Part shown: piece by piece, positions 23,853 to 32,782 of the stretch
Position numbering within the stretch: position 1 is the stretch's first letter
Layout: every line of letters begins with the position of its first letter
Assembly: GCA_016206585.1 (NCBI GenBank)
Contig: JACQRE010000158.1
Coordinates: 1 to 63,693 of the forward strand
Direction of reading: 5' to 3'
DNA from: Candidatus Omnitrophota bacterium
GTDB lineage: Bacteria > Omnitrophota > Gorgyraeia > Aquiviventales > Aquiviventaceae
Length of the DNA stretch: 63,693 bases
Translations under genes and position numbers: made by a program
Notes under the pieces: model-generated
The model's input: the letters and a program-made list of their open reading frames with translations, nothing else
What the model was told of the DNA's origin: nothing
Databases searched by the model: none

Positions 23853-25657
23853 TGCGGCATACGTTATCGGTCATCATCCCGTGCTACAACGAGGCGCGGA
23901 CCATCCGCGACGTGATCCGCCGGGTCCAGGCGGTCGACCTGGGTGAGGTGGACACAGAGATCGTCGTGGTCGACGATGGCTCGCGCGACGGCACGCGGGA
24001 CATTCTGCGCCAGCTCTCGACGGTCACCGTCATCTTCCACGAGCGCAATCAGGGCAAGGGCGGGGCGATCCGCACGGGCATCGCCGCGGCCGCCGGCGAC
24101 CTGGTCATCATCCAGGATGCGGACACCGAGTACGACCCCGGCGATTTCCAGGCGCTGATCAGGCCGATCCTCGACGGCCGGACCGAGTTCGTGATGGGCT
24201 CGCGCTTCCTCCGGGAGAAGCGGCGCTACCTCTGGGGCGGCAACTCGCCCTTTTTCACCCACTACGTCGGCAACCAAGTGGTGATCTGGCTGACCAACTT
24301 CCTGTATGGGAACAGGGCGACCGACTACGAGGGGTGCTACAAGGTGCTGACGCGCCGGCTCGCGGTCGCGCTGGACGTGCGAGCCAAGGGGTTCGAGTTC
24401 GACAACGAGCTGATCTGCAAGGCGCTGCGCCTGGGCCATCCGATCGTCGAGGTGCCGATCCGCTACACGCCGCGCAGTTATCGGGACGGGAAGAAAATCA
24501 CCTGGCGGCACGGCCTGCAGATGGTGTGGACCATTCTGCTGTGGCGGGTGCGCCCCCTGCGTCTCCCGCCAGCGGCCGCCGGAGCTGGACGCGCCGCGGC
24601 GATCGTCTCCGCCGCCGTCCCGAGGGCCGGCACGCCGCTGGTCAGCATCTGCATTCCGGTGAAGAACATGGAGCGGACCATCCGGCAGACGGTGGCCTCG
24701 GCGCTGGCGCAGACGTATCCGCACCTCGAGGTGCTCGTGGTGGACAACCGCTCCACCGACCGCACGCGCGAGGAGGCCGCCGGTTTCCAGGATCCGCGGC
24801 TGCGGGTGATCCAGAACGCCGAGGACGTGGGCGTCTACGGCAACCACAACCGGTGCGTCGAGCACGCACGCGGCGAGTTCGTCAAGTTCCTCCACGGCGA
24901 CGATCTGCTGGAGCCGGCGTGCGTGGAGCGGATGTTGGAGCCCGTCCGAGCGCCCGGCGGCGAGCGGATCGGCCTCGTCGCCTGCGGCGCCATTGAGCTG
25001 GGCCCGTCTGATGCGGAGTGCCGCCGCACGGTGATTCCGCCCGGGCCGCTGCGGATCCCGGGCGGCGAGCTGTACGAGGCGGTGCCGCGGCTGGGCAATT
25101 TCATCGGCACCCCGACGATGACGCTCCTGCGCCGGCAGACGGTGCGTGACGCCGGCGGGTTCGACGCGGCGATCCGCCACTCGGCCGATTTCGACTGCTG
25201 GCTGGCCATCGCCGAGCAGGCCGACGTCGCCTTCGTGCCGCACCACCTCGTGCGGCTGCGCACCGACCCGCCGCCCGCCGATCCGCGCCGGCGCTACAAC
25301 GCGGAGCAGATCCTCCACTACATCACGGTGCTCAAGAAGCGCTACGGCCGGACGCTGGGCCGCGAGCCGCTGTGGCGCTCGCCCTTGGGGCGATGGATCT
25401 GCCGCGAGTCCGTGCTCTACACGCTGGCCTACGGCCGCGAGGCGCTGCGCGGCCACCCGGATGCGTTCCGGCGGCTGGTGTCGGAGCTTCGCCGGGACGG
25501 CCTGCTGCCCCAGCTCTCCTGGCAGCTCATGCTCCACGGACCGGGGACGGTGTTCCGGACGGTCACCCGCTCGTCGCCGGACCCGTACCAGCGGATCTCG
25601 GCCTATTTCGGGTCGCACCGGGAACGGGCGGACGCCGTCCAGAGAGCCCGCGCATGA
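23852..25657 (+). CDS. Fused double glycosyltransferase family 2 protein
   Basis: A 601-residue protein with two complete GT-A domains. Domain 1 (about 1-235) is DPM1-like: LSVIIPCYNEARTIRDVI, VVDDGSRDGT, QDADTEYDP and a DYEGCYKVLTR segment. A Pro/Ala-rich linker (about 235-265) follows. Domain 2 (about 265-600) begins PLVSICIPVKNMERTIRQTV with VVDNRSTDRT and an HGDDLLEP metal motif. The two domains are unlike each other, so this is a fusion of two activities rather than a duplication. It may add two consecutive residues, or charge a carrier and extend it. It is coupled upstream by TGATG and downstream by ATGA. Confidence 0.85.
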   Translation: MRHTLSVIIPCYNEARTIRDVIRRVQAVDLGEVDTEIVVVDDGSRDGTRDILRQLSTVTVIFHERNQGKGGAIRTGIAAAAGDLVIIQDADTEYDPGDFQALIRPILDGRTEFVMGSRFLREKRRYLWGGNSPFFTHYVGNQVVIWLTNFLYGNRATDYEGCYKVLTRRLAVALDVRAKGFEFDNELICKALRLGHPIVEVPIRYTPRSYRDGKKITWRHGLQMVWTILLWRVRPLRLPPAAAGAGRAAAIVSAAVPRAGTPLVSICIPVKNMERTIRQTVASALAQTYPHLEVLVVDNRSTDRTREEAAGFQDPRLRVIQNAEDVGVYGNHNRCVEHARGEFVKFLHGDDLLEPACVERMLEPVRAPGGERIGLVACGAIELGPSDAECRRTVIPPGPLRIPGGELYEAVPRLGNFIGTPTMTLLRRQTVRDAGGFDAAIRHSADFDCWLAIAEQADVAFVPHHLVRLRTDPPPADPRRRYNAEQILHYITVLKKRYGRTLGREPLWRSPLGRWICRESVLYTLAYGREALRGHPDAFRRLVSELRRDGLLPQLSWQLMLHGPGTVFRTVTRSSPDPYQRISAYFGSHRERADAVQRARA

Positions 25658-27966
25658 CGGAACTCGTCTCCTCGAACCGGTGGCGCTACGCGGTCTGGGC
25701 GGTGCTGGCCGCCGGCGGCGCGCTGCTAGCACTGGGCTGGCTGGATCTGTTCGGGTGGATCGCCCGCCACCTGAGCCCCGACGGCGTCCTGCAGTCCGAG
25801 ACGCTGTCGGAAATCCGCCGGTTCAACCAGGCCACCCCCGTGGTGGGCGGAGCGCTGGTGGGGGCTGCCCTCGCCGCCGCCGCGATGCGGGACCGCCTTC
25901 AGGCGTGGCTGCGCGCGTTCGACGTCCCGGAGGCGGTGACGGCCGAGTCGCCCGCGCTCCAGCTCTTCCTCGTGAGCGTCATCGGCCTGTTCCTTCAGAT
26001 GCTCATCATCCGCTGGGTGTCCTCCGAGGTGCGCATCTTCGCCTACTTCAAGAACCTAGCACTGCTGGGCTGCTTCTTCGGGTTCGGTCTCGGCACAGGC
26101 CTTGGCCGGCGCCGCATCTCGTTGCTCCTCATCTTTCTCCCGCTGCTCGCCCTGGCCCTCTATGTGCAGTTTCCCGAGTACCTCGGACCCCTGTCGCTGC
26201 CCAACCTGATCCGGTTCGTCGGCAGCTTTGATGATCTGCGCTACTGGGTCTCCGCGCCGCGCAAGGCGCTGCTTTGGAGTGCCGGCCTGATCCAGATCGC
26301 GGCGATCTTCCTGACGGTGCTGCTGCCCTTCATCCCCATCGGGCAGTGGCTTGGCCGGCTGCTGAGCACCGCGCCGCCGCTGCGCGCCTACACGATCAAC
26401 CTCCTCGGCAGCCTGGCGGGGATCTGGCTCTTCTCGGGGCTCTCCTGGGCGTGGCTGCCGCCGGTGGCGTGGTTCGTGCTGGCACTGGCGGGCCTCCTCG
26501 TCCTCCTGCGGCGCCATCGAGCCGGCTGGGCGGGCACGCTGGTCTTCGGCCTCGCCCTGCTCGCCGTGCTGGGCCTGCCGCGCGAGGGCCTCCGCGTCGT
26601 GTGGTCGCCCTACCATCAGCTCCTCGTCCATCCGGTGCCGGCGGGGGAGGGAAGCGGGCGCGTGCAGCACATCATCGAGGTCAACCACACCTTCTACCAG
26701 AACGTCGAGGATACCCGGCGGCCCGCGCCGGTGGCCCTGTCACACTATGAGGTGCCCTACCGCATCGTGCCGCAGCCCGGGCGCGTGCTGATCGTGGGGG
26801 CCGGCTCGGGCAACGACGTGGCCGCAGCACTGCGCGCGGGAGCCGGCCATGTGACCGCGGTGGAGATCGATCCGGCGATCGCCGCGCTGGGGCGCGAGCT
26901 GCACCCCGAGCATCCGTACGACTCGCCGCGCGTCCGGCTGGTCATCGACGATGCGCGCGCCTACTTCAAGCGGGCCGGGGAGCGGTACGACCTCATCGTC
27001 TTCGGGATGCTCGACTCCCATACGTTGTCCTCCACCGTGACCAACATCCGGCTGGACCACTACGTCTATACCGTGGAGAGCTTGCGCGAAGCGCGCCGCT
27101 TGCTGGGCCCGGAGGGCGTCCTGGTGCTCACCTTCGCGCCCGGCATTCCCTGGATGCACGACCGGTTGGCCGAGACGCTCCAGCAGGTCTTCGATCAGCC
27201 GCCGCTCCTCATCGGGCCGACCCTGATCGCGGGCGACCCCTCGCAGATCCAGGCCGCGCTGGCCAGGGATCCGCAGCTCGCCCAGGAGGTGCGGCCCCAT
27301 GCGTCCCACCCCGCGATCCGCGTCACCACCGATGACTGGCCCTACCTCTATCTGCCGCGGCGCGGTATTCCCCTCTTACAGTTGGCCATCACGGGGCTGG
27401 TGGGGCTGCTGTTCTGGCTCATCGCGCGCCGCAGCCTGGGATCGATGGCCCGTCTCGACGGGCAGTTCTTCTTCCTCGGGGCCGCGTTCCTGCTGATCGA
27501 GTTCCAGGGGGTCAGCCGCGCAGCCCTCCTGTTTGGGACGACGTGGCTGGTGAACGCCATCATGATCTCCGGCATCCTGCTGATGGCGCTCGCCTCGACC
27601 GGGTTCGTCGCGCGCCGCCGGATCGTCTCGACGCAGCCCTTCTACGCCGGGCTGCTGCTGTGCGTGCTGCTGGGCGCGCTCCTCCCGCTCGAGCATCTGG
27701 CGGGCGGCGGTCTCTGGTCGCGCGCCATCGGGCCGGTCGCGCTCCAGACCGCGCCGCTGTTCTTTTCAGGCGTCATCTTCGCCGCCGCATTTCGCCAGGC
27801 GCGGGACGTCCGGGCGGCGTTCAGCTCCAATCTGCTAGGGGCGGTCGCCGGCGGCCTGGTAGAGTCGGTGTCGTATCTGACCGGGATTCGCGCGTTGAGC
27901 TGGGTGATCCTCCTCTTCTATGCGCTGGCGTGGGTGAGCGGGGAGCGGGCCACCGCTCATGGCTGA
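25654..27966 (+). CDS. Polytopic membrane protein with spermidine-synthase-like domain
   Basis: A 770-residue protein. The N-terminal part (about 1-300) has several transmembrane helices. The central soluble part (about 370-500) has VLIVGAGSGNDVAAALRAGAGHVTAVEID and DDARAYFKRAGERYDLIV, the Rossmann core of spermidine/spermine synthases. A second set of helices forms the C-terminal 220 residues. Such membrane-embedded aminopropyltransferase-like proteins occur widely with unknown substrates. Setting in a glycan operon, with ATGA overlap upstream and 8 nt overlap downstream, suggests modification of a lipid-linked intermediate, but this is inference. Confidence 0.78.
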   Translation: MTELVSSNRWRYAVWAVLAAGGALLALGWLDLFGWIARHLSPDGVLQSETLSEIRRFNQATPVVGGALVGAALAAAAMRDRLQAWLRAFDVPEAVTAESPALQLFLVSVIGLFLQMLIIRWVSSEVRIFAYFKNLALLGCFFGFGLGTGLGRRRISLLLIFLPLLALALYVQFPEYLGPLSLPNLIRFVGSFDDLRYWVSAPRKALLWSAGLIQIAAIFLTVLLPFIPIGQWLGRLLSTAPPLRAYTINLLGSLAGIWLFSGLSWAWLPPVAWFVLALAGLLVLLRRHRAGWAGTLVFGLALLAVLGLPREGLRVVWSPYHQLLVHPVPAGEGSGRVQHIIEVNHTFYQNVEDTRRPAPVALSHYEVPYRIVPQPGRVLIVGAGSGNDVAAALRAGAGHVTAVEIDPAIAALGRELHPEHPYDSPRVRLVIDDARAYFKRAGERYDLIVFGMLDSHTLSSTVTNIRLDHYVYTVESLREARRLLGPEGVLVLTFAPGIPWMHDRLAETLQQVFDQPPLLIGPTLIAGDPSQIQAALARDPQLAQEVRPHASHPAIRVTTDDWPYLYLPRRGIPLLQLAITGLVGLLFWLIARRSLGSMARLDGQFFFLGAAFLLIEFQGVSRAALLFGTTWLVNAIMISGILLMALASTGFVARRRIVSTQPFYAGLLLCVLLGALLPLEHLAGGGLWSRAIGPVALQTAPLFFSGVIFAAAFRQARDVRAAFSSNLLGAVAGGLVESVSYLTGIRALSWVILLFYALAWVSGERATAHG

Positions 27967-29500
27967 CGCCGCAGCGCTGTCTCTCTTGGCGGCTCCGCCG
28001 GTCTCGGGCCGGGCCGAGGTGCAAGCACGGCAGCGGTTCCTCTGGCTGTGCGCGTCATTGCTCGCGGTCTATGGCGTGATCTTCTGGTGCTTCGTGCCTG
28101 GGCGGACCGACGAGTACTGGGATCACACCGCGGCGATCCGCGCCCTGACGGAGAGCTTCCTCCATCCGGTGCATCCGCTCATGCAGGTTCCGCTGGCCGG
28201 TGAGCGGTGGTTCAATCCGTACCTGCTCCTGATGGCCGGGATTGCCAAAGCGGCCGGCCTCATGCCGGTGGACGTGTTAAAGCTCGGCGGTCCGCTCAAC
28301 CTGGCCCTGCTCTTCGTGGGGCTCTACCGCTTCGCGGCGGTTTCGACGGGCCTCGGACGCGGCGTGGCGGGCTGGATGCTGATCAGCTACCTGTTCTTCT
28401 GGACGACGCGGGGGGCCATGGTGCGGGAGCTGGGCTACTCGCCGGCGGCCTTCGTCGCCAGCGGCACGCCGCTGCTCTGGTGGTTGGCGCTGCGCCTGGT
28501 GAACCGTCCGACCGCCGCGCGAATGGCCTGGGTGGTGGCCGCCGGATCGATCCTGTGGCTCTGCCATCAGCTCGCCGCCGGAGTGGCCCTCATCAATGCG
28601 GCATGGCTGATGCTGCTCGAGCCGTCCAGTCCGTGGCGCCGTCGAGCGCTCCTCGCGCTGGGCATGGCCTGCGGCATTCTGCTGCTCAGCGAATGCTGGC
28701 CGTATTTCTCGAGCGTGCGGCTGCTGCTGGGCAGCTTCCGGCAGTACGGCTATGGCAGCAGCCATATCCACCAAGCCTGGGAGGCCCGTCTGTATCTCGC
28801 ACTCCTCGGGCCGAATCTCCTGGGTCTCGTGCTGCTCACGACGCGACAGGGCCGCTCGCTGCTGGAGCGGTTTCTGCAGGTTTCCGCGGGGAGCTTCGGG
28901 GTGTTGTGGGCGGTGCTGCTCGCGGCGCGCTCCCAATACCACAGCGCGGCGATTCTGGCGGTCGGCAACGCCTTCGCCTTGCGCGTGGGGCTGGAGCTCG
29001 CGCGTCCGGCGGGTCCCGGCTGGTCCGCCATCCTGCGCACCGCCCTCATCCTGGCGATCCTGCTGCAGGTGAAATTCACGGCCGGGTGGTTCCATCAGAT
29101 GTACGGCACGCCGTCGGGCGCGGCGTACCGGCAGATGCTCCAGGACTACCGGCAGCTTCCGCGCCATGTCGGCCGGTCGGACGTCGTCCTCAGCGACCTG
29201 TGGACGTCGTGGCAGGTGCCGACGTTCGCCGGCAAGACGCTCACCCGGCCGCCCGGACACGAGGTGGATTACTCGGTGCCGTACCGGGAGCAGCAACAGC
29301 GCGCCCGGGCGCTGCAGCAGCTCCTGGACCCCGCGACGTCCGGGGCGATCCGGCAGGCGCTCCTGCAGCGCTACCACATCCGCTACGTCCTGGTCAATCG
29401 CGTGCTGGCTCCGGAGTTCGACCTGCGCCACCTCGTCCGGATGGGCGAGACCGTGTGGGAAACACCCCGCCTGACCCTGGTGAGGCTTTCCGCATCATGA
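27959..29500 (+). CDS. Polytopic membrane protein, GT-C glycosyltransferase-like
   Basis: A 513-residue membrane protein with about nine to ten helices and a soluble C-terminal third. The first loop after helix 1 carries GRTDEYWDHTAAIR, with a D/E pair in the position of the GT-C catalytic acidic residue. The C-terminal part resembles the dinucleotide-like soluble tail of PMT-type proteins (LSDLWTSWQVPTFAGK). It overlaps the upstream gene by 8 nt and the downstream one by ATGA. Substrate unknown; a polymerase role is not excluded. Confidence 0.65.
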   Translation: MADAAALSLLAAPPVSGRAEVQARQRFLWLCASLLAVYGVIFWCFVPGRTDEYWDHTAAIRALTESFLHPVHPLMQVPLAGERWFNPYLLLMAGIAKAAGLMPVDVLKLGGPLNLALLFVGLYRFAAVSTGLGRGVAGWMLISYLFFWTTRGAMVRELGYSPAAFVASGTPLLWWLALRLVNRPTAARMAWVVAAGSILWLCHQLAAGVALINAAWLMLLEPSSPWRRRALLALGMACGILLLSECWPYFSSVRLLLGSFRQYGYGSSHIHQAWEARLYLALLGPNLLGLVLLTTRQGRSLLERFLQVSAGSFGVLWAVLLAARSQYHSAAILAVGNAFALRVGLELARPAGPGWSAILRTALILAILLQVKFTAGWFHQMYGTPSGAAYRQMLQDYRQLPRHVGRSDVVLSDLWTSWQVPTFAGKTLTRPPGHEVDYSVPYREQQQRARALQQLLDPATSGAIRQALLQRYHIRYVLVNRVLAPEFDLRHLVRMGETVWETPRLTLVRLSAS

Positions 29501-30768
29501 AGCCCGGCGCTGAGACGACGCGCGTGCCGTATCGCTGGGACTGGCTGCCGCTGGCGTGGCGGTTCCTCCGCACCGATCAACAGCTCGCACACATCCTGCA
29601 TGGCGGCCATCTCGCCTACCTCAACGCGCTCTGGCGCGACGGCGCCCCGCTCATGGTCTCCGGACGGCACTGGCCGTCCCCCTCCGTGCCGCTGACGGAC
29701 AGCCGCGCCATCGACAACGGCTACCGTCCCGCCAACGCGCCCGGGGCGGGGTTCGAGCGGCAGCCGCTGGTGGTGGGCGACGTGGAGGCGGTGCGGGAGC
29801 AGTTCCGGGACATCGCGGTGCAGGAGTGGTGGCATCTGGTGGCCCCGGGCGGGTATGTGCTCCTGCGGCTGGCCGGCCGTTCAGGGTTCGGGGGACGCGC
29901 CGTCCCATCGGCTGAGCGGGCCCTCCAGCTGTGCGCGCACGGGGTGGTGCGGTTTTGGAAGCGGTTGTATCTCGGGCGAGGGGAATTGCTCCTGATCCAG
30001 AAACAGGCCTCCGTCGAGCTGGGGCGGGCGGAGGAGTGGAGCTTCGGGATCATCAGTAACGGCCAACGCGCCGGCTGGCTGCAGGAGGCGATCGCCGCGA
30101 TCCGGGAGCAGGGCATTCCCCGCTACGAGATCATCCTCGTGGGGCCGCGCGACCGGCTGCCGGCGGAGGGCAAGGATCTGCGCGTGATCGACTTCACGCA
30201 GCACGATGACCGAGGGTGGATCAGCCGCAAGAAGAACCTGGTCGCCGAACACGCGCGCTACGAGAACCTCGCGATCCTCCACGACCGGATCCGGCTCGAC
30301 CCGGACTGGTATACGGGGATGCTGGCCTACGGCAACGCGTTCTGGCTGCTTGGCGTGCCGATCCGCTCGCAGGCGCCCCAGGCGCGGACCGTCGACTGGG
30401 TGCGGTTTGACGGGCGGCGGGGGCTGCGGCGGCTGGCGGAGATCGAGCTGCTCGACTACGCGGATTGGGATCCGTGCGTGTTCATCAACGGGGCGCTGCT
30501 GATGGCGAAACGATCCTGCTGGCTGCAGATCGGGCTGGATGAGCGGCTGTTCTGGCAGGAGGACGAGGACGTGTGGTTCTCCCGGGCGTTCATCGCCCGC
30601 GGCTGGCTGCCGCGCCTCAACGTCCTGGCCGCGGCCTGGTCGAAGACGTTCTACCCGACGCGGGTCTCCTTGCAGCTCTTGCCGGACGGCGGGCGGCGGC
30701 GCGTGGTGATCCCGTGGAGCCGCTTCTCCCGCACCCCGCAGCCGCTCCCATCCGGAGCGGCCTCATGA
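29497..30768 (+). CDS. Glycosyltransferase (GT2-like) with N-terminal methyltransferase-like remnant
   Basis: A 423-residue protein. The C-terminal half (about 180-400) looks like a GT-A fold: FGIISNGQRAGWLQEAIAAI, YEIILVGP, a HDRIRLDPDWYTGM segment that may hold the DxD-type metal site, and FWQEDEDVWFSRAF near the catalytic base. The N-terminal half contains EWWHLVAPGGYVLLRLA, which resembles motifs V-VI of a class I methyltransferase, but no motif I is visible, so that part seems partial or repurposed. It is coupled by ATGA on both sides. Confidence 0.65.
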   Translation: MKPGAETTRVPYRWDWLPLAWRFLRTDQQLAHILHGGHLAYLNALWRDGAPLMVSGRHWPSPSVPLTDSRAIDNGYRPANAPGAGFERQPLVVGDVEAVREQFRDIAVQEWWHLVAPGGYVLLRLAGRSGFGGRAVPSAERALQLCAHGVVRFWKRLYLGRGELLLIQKQASVELGRAEEWSFGIISNGQRAGWLQEAIAAIREQGIPRYEIILVGPRDRLPAEGKDLRVIDFTQHDDRGWISRKKNLVAEHARYENLAILHDRIRLDPDWYTGMLAYGNAFWLLGVPIRSQAPQARTVDWVRFDGRRGLRRLAEIELLDYADWDPCVFINGALLMAKRSCWLQIGLDERLFWQEDEDVWFSRAFIARGWLPRLNVLAAAWSKTFYPTRVSLQLLPDGGRRRVVIPWSRFSRTPQPLPSGAAS

Positions 30769-32153
30769 GCACGCTGGTCGTCGAGCCGGCGGTGCGCGCG
30801 GGCGGTCTGACGGAGAACGCCGTGCGGCGGGATGCGCTGATCCGGCTCAACCGGCTGTGGGGGATCGCGTCGCGGGTCGCAACGACCCTACTGGGGTTCC
30901 TGTCGGTGCACCTGGCGATCCGGTACTTCGGGGCCGAGCGCTACGGAGTGTGGCTGGCACTGTCCACCATTCCCGGATGGCTGGCACTCCTCGAGCTGGG
31001 GCTGGGTCCGCTGCTGCGCAACCGCATCGCACAGGCCTCAGCGGGCGAGGACGCCGCCCAGATCCGGCGGCTCGCGAGCGCTTCGTTCCGTTCGCTGGCT
31101 CGCGCGGCACTCGCCGCAGGAGCGATCGCCCTCCTCGTCATCCCCCGCCTGCCGTGGTCCCGGTGGGTTGGCGCGGAGGGGGTGCCGCCCGCAGCCCTCG
31201 TGGCCGCGGCGGGGTGGCTGACGGCCGCCGGCATCGCGTCGCTGCCTCTGCTGGTGGCCGGACACGTCGCCGTCGGGCTGCAGCGCGGCTACCTGATGGA
31301 GCTGTGCCAACTGGCGTCGGTGGCCGCGGTGGCCGCCGGCCTGTGGCTGCTGAACGCCGCCGCCCCGAACGGCTCATGGCTGGCAGGCGTGCTCGTGCTG
31401 GGGGTGGTCCCGCAGCTCATGTTGCTGCTGTTTTTTGCCGCGTTCTTCGCCGCGCCCGCCTTCCGCGCGCTGCGCCCCTCGTGGCAGCGCTCGGGAGCCG
31501 AGGCACTCGCCGGGACGGCGGGAGCGCGCGCGCTCTTCTTCGGGCTGCACGGCGCCTCGCTCATGGTCGCCCTGGGCGAAAGCTGGGTGATCCTGCACGT
31601 CGCCAATGCCGGCGTGGTCGCGCAGGCCGGCGTGGTGCAGCGATGGTACCTGCCGGTCGCCATGCTCCACTCGATCCTCCTGACCCCGCTGCATCCGGCC
31701 TACGCCGAGGCGATGTCGCGCGGCGATCATGCCTGGAGCCGCCGGACGCTCGCGAGATTTTCCGTCCTGTCCTGGGTGCTGATCGGCGCCTTCGGCGTGT
31801 TGCTGCTCCTCACGCAGCCGCTCTACGTGCGCCTGATCGGCCAGGGGGCGGTGGCCAGCGACGCATGGCTGGGCGTGCTCTACGGGCTGCGGATGATCGA
31901 GAACGCGGTGGGCGGTTCGTACGCGACCTTCCTCCTGGCGACCGGACGCGTCGGGCGGCTGTTGGCGTACAACCTCCTCGGAGCGATCAGCTACGTGCCG
32001 CTCGCCCTGTGGCTGGGCCGCGGGGGCGGAGCCGCCGGGGTCGTCCTGGCCGGCCTGCTCGCCTACCTGCCGGTGGCGGTCAGCAACTGGCGCCAGGCCA
32101 CGCGGATGTTGCGGCCCGCGGCTGGACAGCCCTCTACGGAACCAGTAGGATGA
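30765..32153 (+). CDS. wzx: Wzx-type polysaccharide flippase
   Basis: A 462-residue membrane protein with about 12 to 14 hydrophobic segments spread over the length. It opens with RLNRLWGIASRVATTLLGFLSVHLAIRYFG and YGVWLALSTIPGWLALLELGLGPLLRNRIA, the usual first-helix pattern of MOP-superfamily oligosaccharide flippases (Wzx/RfbX). It is the only clear glycan exporter in the window, which argues for a lipid-linked oligosaccharide route rather than an ABC-transporter route. It is coupled to both neighbours by ATGA. Confidence 0.85.
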   Translation: MSTLVVEPAVRAGGLTENAVRRDALIRLNRLWGIASRVATTLLGFLSVHLAIRYFGAERYGVWLALSTIPGWLALLELGLGPLLRNRIAQASAGEDAAQIRRLASASFRSLARAALAAGAIALLVIPRLPWSRWVGAEGVPPAALVAAAGWLTAAGIASLPLLVAGHVAVGLQRGYLMELCQLASVAAVAAGLWLLNAAAPNGSWLAGVLVLGVVPQLMLLLFFAAFFAAPAFRALRPSWQRSGAEALAGTAGARALFFGLHGASLMVALGESWVILHVANAGVVAQAGVVQRWYLPVAMLHSILLTPLHPAYAEAMSRGDHAWSRRTLARFSVLSWVLIGAFGVLLLLTQPLYVRLIGQGAVASDAWLGVLYGLRMIENAVGGSYATFLLATGRVGRLLAYNLLGAISYVPLALWLGRGGGAAGVVLAGLLAYLPVAVSNWRQATRMLRPAAGQPSTEPVG

Positions 32154-32782
32154 TCATCTTGGCCCATCGGGGTAACCTCGACGGCATCGCGGGTGCGCGC
32201 CGGGAAAACTCGCCCGAGGCGGTCCGCGACGCGCTAGAGGCGGGGTTCGGCGTGGAGATCGACGTGCGCGCGCAGGGCACACGGCTCTACGTGTCGCACG
32301 ATCGACGGCGCTGGGTGCGGACGCGGGCCTTCGAGCGGTATGAGCCGCTGCTGCGTCGGGCTGACGGACAAAGCATCGGCCTGGACATCAAGGATCCCGG
32401 GGCGGTCGCCCCGCTCGAGCGGCGGCTCCGGAGCCTGAAGCTGCGCCGGGCGTTCCTGTTCGATTTCGAGCTGGCGGGGGCGCGGCCCACGTCGGTGCGG
32501 CGGCACGCGGTGCGCGTCTCCGACCTGCCGGCGGAGGATTACCGGCGGCGCGACCTGGCGCGGTGGGCGTACATCTGGCTCGATGAGATGCGGCGGGAGT
32601 GGGTGACCGCAGCCCTCGTGCGCGACTTGCGGCGGCGGTCGCGCGCCAGGATCCTGTGGGTGTCCCCCGAGCTGCACGGCCGGCCGCACACGCGCCGCTG
32701 GCGCGCGGCGAGGCGCTGGCCCATCGACGGCATCTGCACCGACTATCCCCTGGAGTTCCAGCGCTGGTGGACGGACCGATGA
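32150..32782 (+). CDS. Glycerophosphodiester phosphodiesterase-like protein
   Basis: A 210-residue TIM-barrel-type protein. The N-terminal LAHRGN...ENSPEAVRDALEAGFGVEIDVR (about residues 4-42) matches the GDPD/PI-PLC-X metal and catalytic region (HRG, EN, E.D), and VSHDRR supplies the second catalytic His. It is shorter than most GDPDs and the C-terminal ICTDYPLEF motif ends the barrel. It has no signal peptide, so it acts in the cytoplasm. It forms an ATGA-coupled trio with a HAD phosphatase and a nucleotidyltransferase. Its substrate is unknown. Confidence 0.75.
   Translation: MIILAHRGNLDGIAGARRENSPEAVRDALEAGFGVEIDVRAQGTRLYVSHDRRRWVRTRAFERYEPLLRRADGQSIGLDIKDPGAVAPLERRLRSLKLRRAFLFDFELAGARPTSVRRHAVRVSDLPAEDYRRRDLARWAYIWLDEMRREWVTAALVRDLRRRSRARILWVSPELHGRPHTRRWRAARRWPIDGICTDYPLEFQRWWTDR

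Noticed and set aside
25372..25653. N-terminal extension of the spermidine-synthase-like protein
   Set aside because: This part of the frame overlaps the coding 3' end of the double glycosyltransferase gene and has low-complexity composition; the ATGA junction at 25654 is the natural start.
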